A stretch of 64,000 nucleotides of DNA from assembly GCF_030272615.1 (NCBI RefSeq), contig NC_081412.1, positions 473,666,157 through 473,730,156 on the forward strand, read 5' to 3'. The DNA is from Cryptomeria japonica. Taxonomy: Eukaryota; Streptophyta; Pinopsida; Cupressales; Cupressaceae. Positions within the stretch are counted from its first letter, which is position 1, and each line of letters opens with the position of its first letter. Positions 42,463 through 54,532 of the stretch are shown in pieces. Position numbers and translations under genes: made by a program. The notes under the pieces are model-generated. The model ran no database searches. It worked only from the letters and a program-made list of their open reading frames with translations, and had not been told where the DNA came from.

Positions 42463-45400
42463 ATGGCACCCAGAAGAGAATTTATAGGGAAATTGAATTA
42501 CCAGGACCGAAATATGAGTGATGATTTTTTAGAGCAATTAACCATGTCCACCAATGCTGGGGCTAAGGCCAAAGAGCTAGTACCTAATAGCCCTCGTCTA
42601 AAAATTGGAGATGGCCTTTATGATAAGGGTAATTGGTTGAGGGACCCTGAAATAGGATTGTCAGGCTTAGGACTCTTCAAAGTCGGTTAGGAATTCCCCA
42701 GCTCCTTTGAATGGCATATGGGAGCAAGATGTAGGAAAGCTTGTGGTCCCAAGTGTTTTTATGGATGTAGATCTGTAAGCTCTGGTGGCACAGAATTACG
42801 ACTCTGTGGCAAGATGCATCAGGAACATAAAGGGATCAGTCTTGATTGAGATAAATGAAGATGAATTCAGGAAAGTGTTTAAACTCAATGAGTCCTCCAA
42901 TTTGTTAGAACCTATTGACTTTGAGTCGTTAGCCTAGGTTTACAACACACAAAGGGATCATCTTAGAAGTGGCCCATTGAAAGAATTCTTTGTAAAGATA
43001 GGGGGGTTAACAATTGTAGGCCCCAACACAATGGAACCATTCTCTCTCAACCTATTCACTCTGAGAGCTAAGGGTATGTATTGGGCAATATGCCAGATTT
43101 TTGGAGAGGATGCTGAAAAGACTATGCCAACCAATTATATGTTAATGATTGCACAAATTCTAAACCCCTCCCTAGCAATAACATTTGATTATGCCTCATA
43201 CCTTGCTGATGCAATTCATAAAGGGCTAGTAGGAATAAAAAATGGTAAGGTGGATAGGCCATTTGGATGGTACTCCAAGTTAATGCATATGTTTCTATTC
43301 AAAGGGGCTGATTATTTTGGAAAGGAGATGGACCTGATTAAGGTCAAGGATAAAAACGAGATGCCAGTGCAATTGTGGAGTACTGTTCTATCTTGGGATA
43401 GAGAAGATGCAAGTTATTTAAAGTTTGATAGATTCTTTACATCTAAAATTAGGATTTTTCTATATAGAGAAAACCCTAGAATTCCTAAGGCTCTTTTGGA
43501 GTTTCTCAGACCAAAGGAGTTTGCAGAGGATATCAAGATTATTCACAATTGGGGAGACATATATTTGTACCTTGTGTCTACTATTTTTAGAGTGTTTGGA
43601 TTTAGAGGCACCCCCTTTTTACTACCCTGTCAGGTCCCATTGAAGATAGGGATTGCATAAGTTCTGAGACAAATTGGGGGAGTACAAGAAGTAGAGCTAA
43701 CCAATAGAGGTAAAGGGACTATTTTTCCAACTATTACCATGGCTCACCATTTTGTGATCACTAAGGGTGGATGGAGATTTTTTGAAGAATTATTTAATCC
43801 ATATAGGTTGTCTACTGCAGTGTCAAGATGTGGAGACCCCGAGGATTTTTTCAATGGCATGTTTAGAAAAAGAGCAATGTGCAAAGGTAGGCCACATCAA
43901 TTTTAGTTCCCAAAAGATCTGATTAGAAATGAATTCAACTTAGATGAGAAAGAACTGAGGAAGGAGAAGTGGGTGGCATATAAGAAAGCCCTTGATTTTA
44001 TCCATCAATTTGACACTGGCTATGACCCCCTTTCTAGCTTCAATCCATTTTAGGAGAAAATAAAATTCTTGATTCTTTATTTTGAAGATCTCATGCAGAC
44101 CTTAAAAGAAAAGAGGGAGGCCATAATGCAAAATGAGCCTGATAAGGCTAAGATGGTATTGGCTAAGCCTGCCTTTGCTAGAGATATCCCACATGGTGAC
44201 TATGTAATGCACAAAAGGTCAAAGTACACTGTGATAATGCCAGTGACAGGTGAGCCTTCCACTTCAAAAGGGAAGAGGAAAATTGAAGATGTCATTGACA
44301 TCCGGGATTCCCCTAAGAAGCAGAGAGTGGGAAAGGAAATTGAAACCGATGAGCCTCAATATTCTCCATCTTAGTCTCCTATCCACATTAGAGATGAACA
44401 AGCTATGGCTGAACAATTATTGCAGTTAGGGAGTCTCAATGAGATTGCCTATACCTATGAGGAGACCCAAGAGGGGATGCCCGAAGAGCCACCTAATGCT
44501 GAAATGGATTTGACTCATGGTGAGTTAAAGGGATAAGAAATGGACCTTACTGTTAAGCAAGCTAGTGAAGAATTCCTAGTTGACAATAATTTTGTCACAT
44601 CAGGAGCTTTTATATAGTTTCTATTGAAGCAAAATATTGATCAATTCAAGACTAGATGTGAATAGAGGAAAAGTGAATAGCCTCTTAAAAATACAACTCA
44701 GGTAGAAGAAGAGGTTAAGCAAGAAATGATGGAGGAGTTCAAAGCAATCACCCCTGAGAAAGGAAGAGAAATGGTAGCAAAGGCTAGTGTGTTGATTCTC
44801 CCTGAATGGGATATAGTTGATGCCTTAGTGCTTGATGCAGTGAGGAAAGAAACAAAGCCTATGGAAGGAGTAACATTCAACAAAGATAATGCTGCTCTTG
44901 TCATGTGGTCTTTAAAGAAGGATGAAAACAAAAGAAGGAAGGATGCATCAGATTCTAGTCTCTTAGGAGGCATGATAGTTAAAAGAGTCCAAGACACAGG
45001 GGTAGTGGAAGCTGCAAGCACAGTCCTAGAGACTACAAAATTCAGTGTTGCGGTGGTAGAGAAAGAGGCACAAGAAAAGGCTAATCTCTAATTGAAGTTG
45101 GAGACTATTTTAAAAGCTTACAATGATGCTAAAGAAGGAATAGCCAACAGAGACAGCATAATTGCTAGACTCCAAAGTGAACTAGCAGGTTAATATCATC
45201 CCGACGAATCTTCTACACTCATCATAGCCTTCTCTTTAGCAAGACCCCCTCTTACTAGTCCCATCATTGAATATCCCCCTTCTCCTATGCCTTCTAGTTC
45301 CCAATTACCTGAAAATGTCAAACATGAGTTGTAAAAATTGAAACAAGCTCAGACATTGTATGCAAACAAATATGAGGAGAAGGTGAAAGCCACCATCTTG

Positions 45401-45634
45401 AAGTTTGCCGACTATGTCAAAACCTCCAATGTATACATAAATATGAAGAGGATTCTTGAGATTTTGATCAAATTGAGAGAAGAAGAAGCCACTTTGGAAC
45501 CAATCCTGAATAAGTGGGTGCCTAGAGGTAAAGACACGCACTAGAGGATGTCTGCATGCTACGAGTTGTTGACATTGCAGTCGGCAATACATGTGAGGGC
45601 GATCTCTGATGAGGTGGCATCGACATTTGCATAG
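42463..45634 (+). pseudogene. Large retroelement-type ORF of unknown family (about 1050 codons), one frameshift and 14 stops
   Basis: Starts at ATG 42463 (MAPRREFIGKLNYQDRN). A frameshift near 42670 leads to one frame through 45634. Landmarks: VAQNYDSVARCIRNIKGSVL, LKEFFVKIGGLTIVGPNT, AKGMYWAICQIFGEDAEKT, FDYASYLADAIHKGLVG, a basic KGKRKIEDVIDIRDSPKKQR near 44270-44320 (NLS-like), acidic and coiled-coil-like parts after 44700, and LYANKYEEKVKATILKFADY near 45358. All 14 in-frame stops are TAA or TAG, fitting decayed Gln codons. No RT, protease or transposase motif. It may be a gag-like ORF of a retroelement whose leader is the 40355-42110 array; a host gene is unlikely given the state of decay. 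Its last ~90 bp also read as a plausible minus-strand exon of the CACTA gene. Confidence 0.6.
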
Positions 45635-45639
45635 TAACA

Positions 45640-46238
45640 TTGATAGCACCTAAAGAATAATACATTAAATATATCAAACATTAAATATATGAAAAGTGCA
45701 AGAATTGTAAACAAGGATGAACCTTTATTTTGAAAATTGACAGCATCAAGTATGATGTATTTTGGGTACTCAGAGTGATAAGCCAAGCAAGTGATAATAC
45801 AAGAAAATCGTCATCACTTGATCCTGCAACACCCTGATTGTAGGAATGACTTTCATGAGGGTGGATAAATTGTTGTAAAAACAATATGTACATATTTTAG
45901 TTAATGACATAAAAAGAGAATAAAATATAAACCATTATTGAACTTTTGTTATAATTAAAGCTTTCATTAATGCTTACTTGCAAGTTTTTTGCTATCTTAT
46001 ACAATAATTCCACCCTCTGTCGTATCTCATCAGTGGTAGGATGCACAATTGCCAAAGCAACAATCTCTTTTCTAATTTTTATAAGAGGCATTTTAAAGAA
46101 ATTCATAAGGTCTATGGGATCTTCAGGGTCATCATTGCTTAACCCTAATGATTGCACATCCATAGAAAGGTGCTCAGGTACTGCAACTCCCTTTCCCTTT
46201 CCCCGAACATCCGTCTGTGTCAAGAATATCATTAACAA
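45640..46238 (-). CDS. CACTA gene 3' exons (C-terminal, unrecognised)
   Basis: Minus strand: QSLGLSNDDPEDPIDLMNFFK, LIKIRKEIVALAIVHPTTDE and QRVELLYKIAKNLQVSINE (46170-45960), then ESHSYNQGVAGSSDDDFLVLS (45855-45790) and, after an intron with acceptor ATTCTTTAG, a Ser/Pro-rich end around GAINVTMQMSMPPHQR from about 45655. The first two blocks recur as C-terminal exons in such plant transposon genes in my reading, but no domain name applies. Exon limits are approximate. Confidence 0.5.
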
Positions 46239-46812
46239 TTACAAAATTAGTATAAATCACTAAAAAAATAATAATAATAATGTAGCAGTTTGCTTCTACC
46301 TAATTTGTACAATTACAATGAGGTTTACCTACTTGGTAGAAGTGTTGCAAGGTACATCTCTGTCTCTGATATGTGATGGATCCATGTCGGTCTGTGACAA
46401 AGAAAAAATATAAAAAACGTTAGCGAAATTACATCATACACAACATGAATAACATGAACTTTGTAGACAAAAAGAGTATTAAATAATAAAAAGATGTTGT
46501 CATCAAAATCATTATAAATTTTGTAATTCCTTACCTTTACTTTATGTAGACTATGCAGGATCCTCAACTAAATGGTCACATAAATAGTCACATACCTAAT
46601 AAACAATCCAATTTCCATAAATAAACATAGTTTAAAAATTGTCACATAAATAGTCACACCCCCTATCTCCATCTCCATATTAAAAGGTGCATCATGAATT
46701 AATTATGTAATGGCATTAGAATTCAAAATAGAATGAATTAATTATGTAAAAAAAATTCTATCAAGAAGTCAATATTCAATAGATAATATACTAATCGCAT
46801 TTCTCATACATT

Positions 46813-47740
<928 letters not shown>

Positions 47741-47829
47741 TGTTTGACCTACAATATGTCAAACATGTAAAATTTATTGCATTGTGAGTTGATAAACATA
47801 CGGGTGATTAATAAATTTATATGTACCTA

Positions 47830-48470
47830 TTTATCTCTTAAACCATATGCTAAATCAATTTCCCTTTGCATAACATTGGAATCTCCATTATGATGTGCTT
47901 CTTTAACCAATGAAGCCACACCTTCCCATGTTAACGTGCGTCTAGAATGTTGACAATGTTCAATCCATACTGTCATCCAATCAAGATTGTTTGTAATATA
48001 CAAATATAGTGCATCCCACTCTCAACCAATTGTACAAAAAATAAATAGACGTCTTACAATCGATTTATTTTGAAGATTAAAAATTAATTAACTACAATAA
48101 CATCTTATAATTACCTCTCACTTTCCTCAATCTACCTTTCCCCGTCAATTACTCCCCTTCGAATTTGTTAATGGTGTTGGAATCCCAAATGTGATCCACG
48201 TGGATCTTTGCTGCAAACTTAGTAAGATATTCAAAAATGTACACCATAGTCTGGTATACCATATATCCCTCCACCATAGAACCCTCAGGATGTGCTCTTT
48301 GTCGAACAAAAGCCTTCAAAAATTTCAAGTGCCTCTCAACCATCCACATTGACCTAGTGTGTACAGGTCCACACAATTCAATCTCCTCAACTTGGTGTAT
48401 GAGGTAGTGTTCTTGTGGATTGAAAAAAGCCGGAGGTAGACACTTTTGCATTTCACACATTAAATAAGGA
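47830..48470 (-). CDS. CACTA gene DUF4218 region
   Basis: Minus strand: MQKCLPPAFFNPQEHYLIHQ, VEEIELCGPVHTRSMWMVER, LKFLKAFVRQRAHPEGSMVEGY and IFEYLTKFAAK. LPPAFFNxQEHxLIHxVEEIELCGPV...MWxxER is the DUF4218 signature. Farther down, HCQHSRRTLTWEGVASLVKE and VMQREIDLAYGLRDK (47950-47835) continue the gene. The open frame and clean motifs suggest it is little damaged. Confidence 0.85.
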
Positions 48471-48819
48471 ATTTTTCTCTTCCAATATTTTATATCATCT
48501 TTATGGATTTATTTACATGACAACCACCTAGAGGGTATTCAAGACACAAAAAAATATATTACATAAGAAGTAAAACAAATCACAAATATAATATCTATAC
48601 AACGAACTAAACAAATATCACTACTTATCTTATGTATTTTCCAAGATCATATATGACTTGCTTGACATTATTGTCGAAGTCATCTGGGAGAGATAGAGGT
48701 AGAACGTACTGCAACAATTATAAAATTATCTTTTCATTTTTTTGTAACATAATGAAAAGTACACGTACGCTCAGTACTTAAATACATACTAAAAACACAA
48801 GAACATGAATTACCTTAAT

Positions 48820-49320
48820 GAAGGTATGCCAATCATGCGTTTCCATCCCTAGCCCAAATTCACTTTTCTTTGATATGAGATTGTTTATGTTCGCAGCAAA
48901 TCCTATGGGAAATCAAATTTTTCATATGACTTCTTTTATAGCATTGCTTTGCTGGTCCGTTAATAACCAAGGAAGCTCACTTATATTAATCTGGTCTCCA
49001 TGGCTATTTGATTGAATGACATTTATCATTGCATGATTGGAATCCTTAATGTCACTACATATTTTGACAGTTTTTTCTTTGTCACACCTTCCATCCAATA
49101 TTTTCCATAATGTCTCTGTTATATATTTTCCAATATGCATACTATCAAACAAATGAACAATTTTCAACTTCTCGTAGTAGGGAAACCTAATAAATTGTCG
49201 CGGATAACTTTTTATTCCCTTAGGAAGGTGGTCATTTATGCCTTCACGACCTTCATGATCATCAATCACATCATTAGTAAACAAAACAAAATAGAAAAGA
49301 TGTTTTATGACAAACCAATA
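48820..49320 (-). CDS. CACTA transposase middle part (linker after zinc motif)
   Basis: Minus strand: GINDHLPKGIKSYPRQFIRF, YYEKLKIVHLFDSMHIGKYI, TETLWKILDGRCDKEKTVKI and SDIKDSNHAMINVIQ. The VHLFDxMHIxKN...LWKxLxGxxDxEKxxxIC segment is part of the Transposase_21 catalytic region in CACTA proteins, and the MHI neighbourhood is conserved. The next exon (about 48830-48900) reads NLISKKSEFGLGMETHDWH, in line with the family. Confidence 0.78.
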
Positions 49321-49329
49321 GATGGAATT

Positions 49330-50492
49330 GCATTACCTTGACGATTAATTCAATTATATTCCAACTTCCACAGGCGAGGTGCCATTCTTCGTGGCTTTGA
49401 TGTATTCTCTTCTTTCCCATTGAAAAGATGTTTTTCAGTATTTCGATACTTTTGATTTTTGTGGAGAAAGTGCCTATACTCATCAAACACCTGCTTTCCT
49501 AAACTTTTTGAATGATGAGATTTCATCTTTGGACCACAAAGAGGACATGCAAATTTTCCCTTTATTTGAAGACCTAAAAGATAATGTATAATTGGATTAA
49601 ATATGACAATTTTTTAAATTACAATGTTCATGCACAACTTAAACACTATAACATACCACAAAAATGTGTTATCCCTGGGGCATCGTGTATTGTCCATAGA
49701 AGCATCGCATGGAACTGAAATTGTCTTTGTCCTATTGGTCTGGAGATGTCATACATAGTGACACCATTCCATAACTCCAGCAACTCATCGATAAGAGGCT
49801 TGATATATACATTCGTATCTTTAACTTGGTACTTACCTAATCGAATGAACAAAAACATTACATAATTATTATGACCACTTTACTGCAATATTTATAATTA
49901 AATTTAGATGACTATATTTAAATGATAAAATACTTGGAACAATCATTGCCAACATTATGTGCTCCCTCTTTATTGACATCCATGGAGGAATGTTATTGTT
50001 GATAACAAAAACAGGCCACACTGAGTAAACAGATCTCATCTCGCCAAATGGATTGACATCGTCCGCTGCCAATGAAAGCCTGAGATTATGAGGTTCTTCT
50101 TTAAAGTGTGGCCACTTTTCCTCTATGTCCATAAATGCTGAACCATTCATAGGCACTCGAATAATGTCATCTCGACTTCTATTGCATGCATGGTAATCCA
50201 TAAATTGTGCCAAGCTAGTGCACTTGAATAATCGTTGCATACGTGGAATAATGGGAATATAGCAAAGAACCTTGCGAGGAACCCTTTTTGTTATTTGATC
50301 TATTCGATATCTACTGATATGACATTCAGGGCATTCAGTTCGAAATTCATATTGTTTTTGATATATAATATGATCATTGGGACAAGCATCTATTGCTTGA
50401 TACTCCATTCCAATATCTCTCATAATGGCAGATAATTCTCGGCATGAGCAAGGTAGAATATTTGATGGTGGTAACAAAAACTCACCTATCAA
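49330..50492 (-). CDS. CACTA transposase, Transposase_21 domain (two or three exons)
   Basis: Minus strand: ACPNDHIIYQKQYEFRTECPEC, KRVPRKVLCYIPIIPRMQRLFK, HLRLSLAADDVNPFGEMRS-like LRLSLAADDVNPFGEM, YSVWPVFVINNNIPPWMSIKRE; then, after a GT-AG intron, YIKPLIDELLELWNGV and FQFHAMLLWTIHDAPG; then KGKFACPLCGPKMKSHH. These are the hallmarks of the transposase that cuts CACTA elements at their ends: CPND, CPEC, LaxDGxNPFG (the catalytic Asp region), WPV, PPWM and the CPxC motif. Motifs are all present and in frame. Confidence 0.9.
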
Positions 50493-50950
50493 TCTACAAC
50501 AACAAAATATAATTTGTTATAATAAAGAATATTAATGGTACACCATGATTCACAGTTTATTATGACATATATGACATGCCTTAACATACGTGACATTGTT
50601 ATGTTGGATAAACCATTCATAACCTTCAAGTTCACCAACAACAATACAACGGAGAGAAAAATTTCCTGCGAGCCTTCATAAAGGGCCTCAGATGCCTTCT
50701 CAAGTAGAGGGACATCATGAACAACATCAAGGTCATCTTCATCATCATGATCAGCTGCGTGAGTACTAAATGAGTCATGGATCAATGTATTTGTACCATC
50801 ATCTTCAATTGTGTTTTTTGGCTCATGATCGTCATCTTCCATGGGATCATTATCTTCAGCTTCGATATTCACACCTCCATGTTCGTCCACTTCAAAAACT
50901 ATATTTGCAGGGTTGTGTTGATCCATACCATGTGTTTTGGGGTGCTTGAC
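50489..50950 (-). CDS. CACTA gene acidic second exon
   Basis: Minus strand: MDQHNPANIVFEVDEHGGVN, AEDNDPMEDDDHEPKNTIED, HAADHDDEDDLDVVHDVPLL and EKASEALYEGSQ (up to about 50660), after which the frame runs into probable intron. PLLEKASEALYEGS is typical of the region just before Transposase_21 in these genes. The exon is rich in Asp/Glu like the C-terminal tail. Confidence 0.7.
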   Translation of the reverse strand, partial: VKHPKTHGMDQHNPANIVFEVDEHGGVNIEAEDNDPMEDDDHEPKNTIEDDGTNTLIHDSFSTHAADHDDEDDLDVVHDVPLLEKASEALYEGSQEIFLSVVLLLVNLKVMNGLSNITMSRMLRHVIYVIINCESWCTINILYYNKLYFVVVD

Positions 50951-51026
50951 CTATATAGAATTGATATACATAAATAAACCATGATCATGATCTCATCATC
51001 ACGTGATTTATTATGTATATAAATTG

Positions 51027-51257
51027 TCAAAATGATATAATGAAAAACTTACCAAATGGATGATAATCATGTCCACCTTCAATGTGACCATGCAGCCTAC
51101 AATGTTTCTTCATTGTTTTGATTAGAAGTCTTCTAGTCTTTAACCCCTTACAAAATTTGCACGAACAATAACATTTTCCATCACCTTTTCTTTTCAAGTT
51201 AGACCACAATCTAGCAATTGTCTCCTTATTTTGTTGTTCGTTGATATTGTCTGACAT
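51027..51257 (-). CDS. CACTA gene first exon (N-terminal zinc-binding part)
   Basis: The minus strand starts ATG at 51257 (MSDNINEQQNKETIARLW) and continues CYCSCKFCKG, TMKKHCRLHGHIEGGHDYHPF. The C-x-C-x2-C ... HC-x2-HGH pattern fits the Cys/His-rich N-terminal domain of CACTA transposases that is thought to bind subterminal repeats. A duplicated TTGTCTGACATGGTC lies just upstream (51247-51262 and 51291-51306). Confidence 0.68.
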   Translation of the reverse strand: MSDNINEQQNKETIARLWSNLKRKGDGKCYCSCKFCKGLKTRRLLIKTMKKHCRLHGHIEGGHDYHPFGKFFIISF

Positions 51258-51309
51258 GGTCTTTCTTCACAGGCAAGAACATAGAAATTATTGTCTGACA
51301 TGGTCGTCT

Positions 51310-52750
51310 TTCCCTCAGGAGTTGGCAGATCCTGCTTCCATACTTTAATTCTATTTTGTCAAAGGACAATCCTAAAAATCCATGCATTGCAAACAACTTT
51401 TTACACCTTTGTTGGTTGTGGTCGTGTCATAGAGAGTTTACATCAATAAATGAAGAACATGCCAATGCTTTTAATGTAGCAGTAGAAGTCTATCTCTTAT
51501 TCAATATCTCTAGTGAAACCCCCATGATCTTTTGTTGGAGTAGAATTTGTTATATTCTAGAAAGGGTCTTGTCCTTTGTTGATGGGATATTCATCTACCT
51601 CAAGAAATAATTGTTCTTTTCTCCAACAAGAAGTGGAACTAAATGAAGATCTAGCACCATGAAATTAATCCTCAAAAGGATTACTATAGTTAGTTTTGGT
51701 AGATAATGATCTGGGTAAAATACTAATGTGGCTTTATGAAACATTATGTACTAGCTTAGCATACTCTAACAACTTTGGTGTGACATGCCACATCCAATTA
51801 AGTCCCCATCGGTATCTCTATTGTGTTTATGGATTGGGATTCAATGTACTCTTTTTATACACAGATTTTACTTTCAACTGAGGAGGTTTGTATGTACTTA
51901 CTTTTCTTTCGATTGTATCCCTATTTCAAGAATTTATTCTATCAACAAATCAATTGTTGTAAGTTGTACAAGTGGAAGCTTGAACATGCCTTCCATGCTA
52001 GCCTTGTTGATACGTTCAACACCATCTTGTGCAACAAATCTTTAGAACTCCATTTTTCTGAATTGAAGAGTGGGTAGTAGGGACAATCTAGGACACTTAC
52101 AGAGGTTTTGTAAGAGAGATAAATAGACCTAAATATTATGGCTTAATAATGATCAATAGGTAAACAGATAAGAAACTCTCAATATCAAAATGACTTTCTT
52201 TATTGTCTTTACTAGAAATGGATATATCTGCTAATAATGGCTTTATGACTATATGTCAACTTTAGACTCAATCCAAGAAGAGCTATAACTAATATGCGAT
52301 ATCTAGATTTATGATCTCTATAATATAACAATCCCATAATTATGTTTCGACGCATCTATACCACAACACAAACATCATGCTAGTGTTCATCCATAGCAAT
52401 TGATATCCTAATTATAGAATGTGAAATATGCACATAACTATGAACAAAGATTAAGAAAACAAAGAAAGATGCTTATTGCAAACATAAATGACTAATGGAC
52501 AAGAATTGAATTCATTGTAGATAGTTTTGAATATCAAATTCACTTATTTGTGTGCATTTAGTAACTCATGTACTTGTGGCCAACCATTTATCTCTTTCAT
52601 AAATTAAACACTTATTAATAACATTAAATGGTTGAGTAATTATGTTTTAGTTGAAATTGAAAATAAAATATTTTATTTCATGATAGCTCACACTATTCCC
52701 TATCATATTTTAGACTTTCGGTTTTGTTAGTAGTGGTTTGATGTCTTTGG
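51310..52750. other. Unassigned, no recognisable gene
   Basis: Open frames at 51356-51610, 51785-52045 and 51823-52077 overlap and show no known motif. The right end of the CACTA element should lie in the first part (candidate TAGTG at 51511-51515). From 52080 to 52740 the sequence is AT-rich without features. Confidence 0.35.
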
Positions 52751-52759
52751 AGCTGATCA

Positions 52760-53480
52760 TTGTATTTCTTTAGTTACGTTTGCCAGCCTACTCCTAGCCT
52801 GTGCCAAAATGGGAGATTTGGAACAAGGTATGGACATCCATCAAAGCATAAAAGATAGAGGAATTTTGTTAGATGTAGTTGCAATTGCACAAAATGAATT
52901 TGTTGAGAAGGCTTTAGAAACTTTCAAGCAAATGCAATTAGCAAGTGTAAAGCTAAATTCCATGACCATTGCTGCTATCCTCCCTGCCTGTGCCAAAATG
53001 GGAGATTTGGAACAGGGTATGGACATTCATCAAAGCATAAAGGATAGAGAAATTTTGTCAGATGTTGTAGTTGTAACTGCCTTTGTAGACATGTATGCAA
53101 AATGTGGAAGCATAGACAAGGCATGTGAACTATTTGATAGAATGCTTGAAAGAAATGTTGTCTCGTGGACTGCAACGATTGCTGGATATGCACAAAATGG
53201 ATTTGTTGAAAAGGCTTTAGACACTTTCAAGCAAATGAAATTGGAAGGCATAAAGCCAAATTCCACAACCTTTGCTAGAATCCTCCCTGCCTGTGCAAAA
53301 ATGGGAGCTTTGGAACAGGGTATGGACATCCATCAAAGCATAACAGATACAGGAATTTTGTTAGGTGTTGTACTTGCGAATTCCCTGCTTGACATGAATG
53401 CAAAATGTGGAAACATGGACAAGGCTCGTGAATTATTTGATACGATGCCGCAAAGAGATGTGATCTCATGTGAACAATCA
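52760..53480 (+). pseudogene. PPR (PLS-type) gene fragment with an internal deletion
   Basis: About 240 open codons of pentatricopeptide repeats: LLACAKMGDLEQGMDIHQSI, VDMYAKCGSIDKACELFDRM, RNVVSWTATIAGYAQNGFVE and KALDTFKQMKLEGIKPNSTT, repeated in the P-L-S order. Such proteins bind organellar RNA for editing or processing. The first unit jumps from LLDVV straight to AIAQNEFVEKAL, losing the VxMYAKCG...VVSWTxxIAGY segment that the next unit has. The end breaks at DVISC, where a VSWN-type repeat should continue. No start codon with transit peptide, no E or DYW domain. A gene fragment; not expected to be functional. Confidence 0.85.
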
Positions 53481-53639
53481 ACACACGCGTATACGGGAGG
53501 AAGGGATTGCTGATAAAAAATTGAACGCTCACTCCTCAATCACAGTTCTATGGTTTTACGAGATTAAACTAGAACAATTAACCACCACATGTATATTTTT
53601 GCAACATGAAATTAAAAACTAGGGCAATTTGAATCTACC

Positions 53640-53990
53640 TCCTGCGTGGGATTTCCTTCGACGTAGGTTTGATGTTCTTGGGGGTTGAAGTCACCACGAA
53701 TGCCTACGCGGGATTGCAATTCACAAATGAATTCCCCGCCTCTTTTTTTATTTTGTAATGGCCGCTGTCGTCGGAATTACAATGAACTCGAGCACTTTTT
53801 TAAAAAAAAGAAAATTTTCATTGCTAATGCCTTCTTTATCAAAACAAAATGGGTAATTTCCATCAGAATTACGATGAATGCGGGTATTTTTTCAAAAAAA
53901 AATCAAATTTGGCCACAATATACCTTCTCCATCGGAAACCTCAGTCGAAAATCTAGTCCAAATGTATTTGTGATGATGTATGTAAAAAGT
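53640..53990. repeat. Imperfect ~105-bp direct repeat with TCGGAATTAC motifs
   Basis: GTCGTCGGAATTACAATGAA (53768) followed by a C/G-rich stretch, a T-run and an A-run is repeated as TTCCATCAGAATTACGATGAA (53857) with the same T-run/A-run order. TCCATCGGAAACC (53929) may start a third unit. The arrangement recalls subterminal repeats of DNA transposons, but no terminal inverted repeat is identified. Confidence 0.5.
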
Positions 53991-54024
53991 TTGCAAAAGA
54001 GATGTAGAAGGAATAAACACATTT

Positions 54025-54205
54025 AAATCCAGTATCGTTTCTTAAGCGAGAGTGTTGGAAAGAAGGAAGTCAGATTGGAGTATGTACCTACTAAGGAGCA
54101 AATTGTAGTTATCTTTACTAAATCTTTGGTGAAGGATACTTTTGAGTGTCTTCTACATAAAATAGAGGTTATTTCCTCTTCTTCCTTAAATTATATACAT
54201 TGAAG
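54025..54205 (+). pseudogene. Ty1/copia RNase H C-terminal fragment
   Basis: The translation reads FLSESVGKKEVRLEYVPTKE, QIVVIFTKSLVKDTFECLLH. The VRLEYVPTKEQIxxIFTKxLxKDxF motif is the conserved C-terminus of Ty1/copia polyproteins. Only this end of pol remains. It lies about 330 bp before a polypurine tract and LTR on the same strand, as expected for the 3' end of a copia element. Confidence 0.88.
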
Positions 54206-54532
54206 TGGTGAAGGGGGACATTTAAAGTTAATCTTTATTTCCTAGATTGATATGGTTGCTGCTCTCAAGGGGACCAGTGTTGTGTGTGTCACTTCTTGGT
54301 TTCAGGAAAGTGGTTATAGATGGATTATTACAATGATCAGATTCACTCCTAGAAGAGAGAAAGAAAGTTAAGATGAAAGCGAGATAGTTTATGAAAGTAC
54401 TAGTTGTTACTCATAGTGTACCCTTCATCCTTGATGTCAAAGGGGGAGAGAGTTAAGTTGAGAGGTCAGAAGAGGAAAGTGTTTTTTTTGTTGGCAGTAC
54501 AAGTGTTTCCATCAATGACAAAGGGGGAGAAA

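Noticed and set aside
42690-45543. TAA/TAG-as-glutamine genetic code (ciliate-like) to explain the stops
   Set aside because: The CACTA exons, the peptide gene and the PPR fragment use ordinary stops, and the whole context is plant nuclear DNA; decay of Gln codons explains it better.
51356-52077. Plus-strand ORFs as a host gene fragment
   Set aside because: Three overlapping short frames with no motif and no continuity; left as unassigned.
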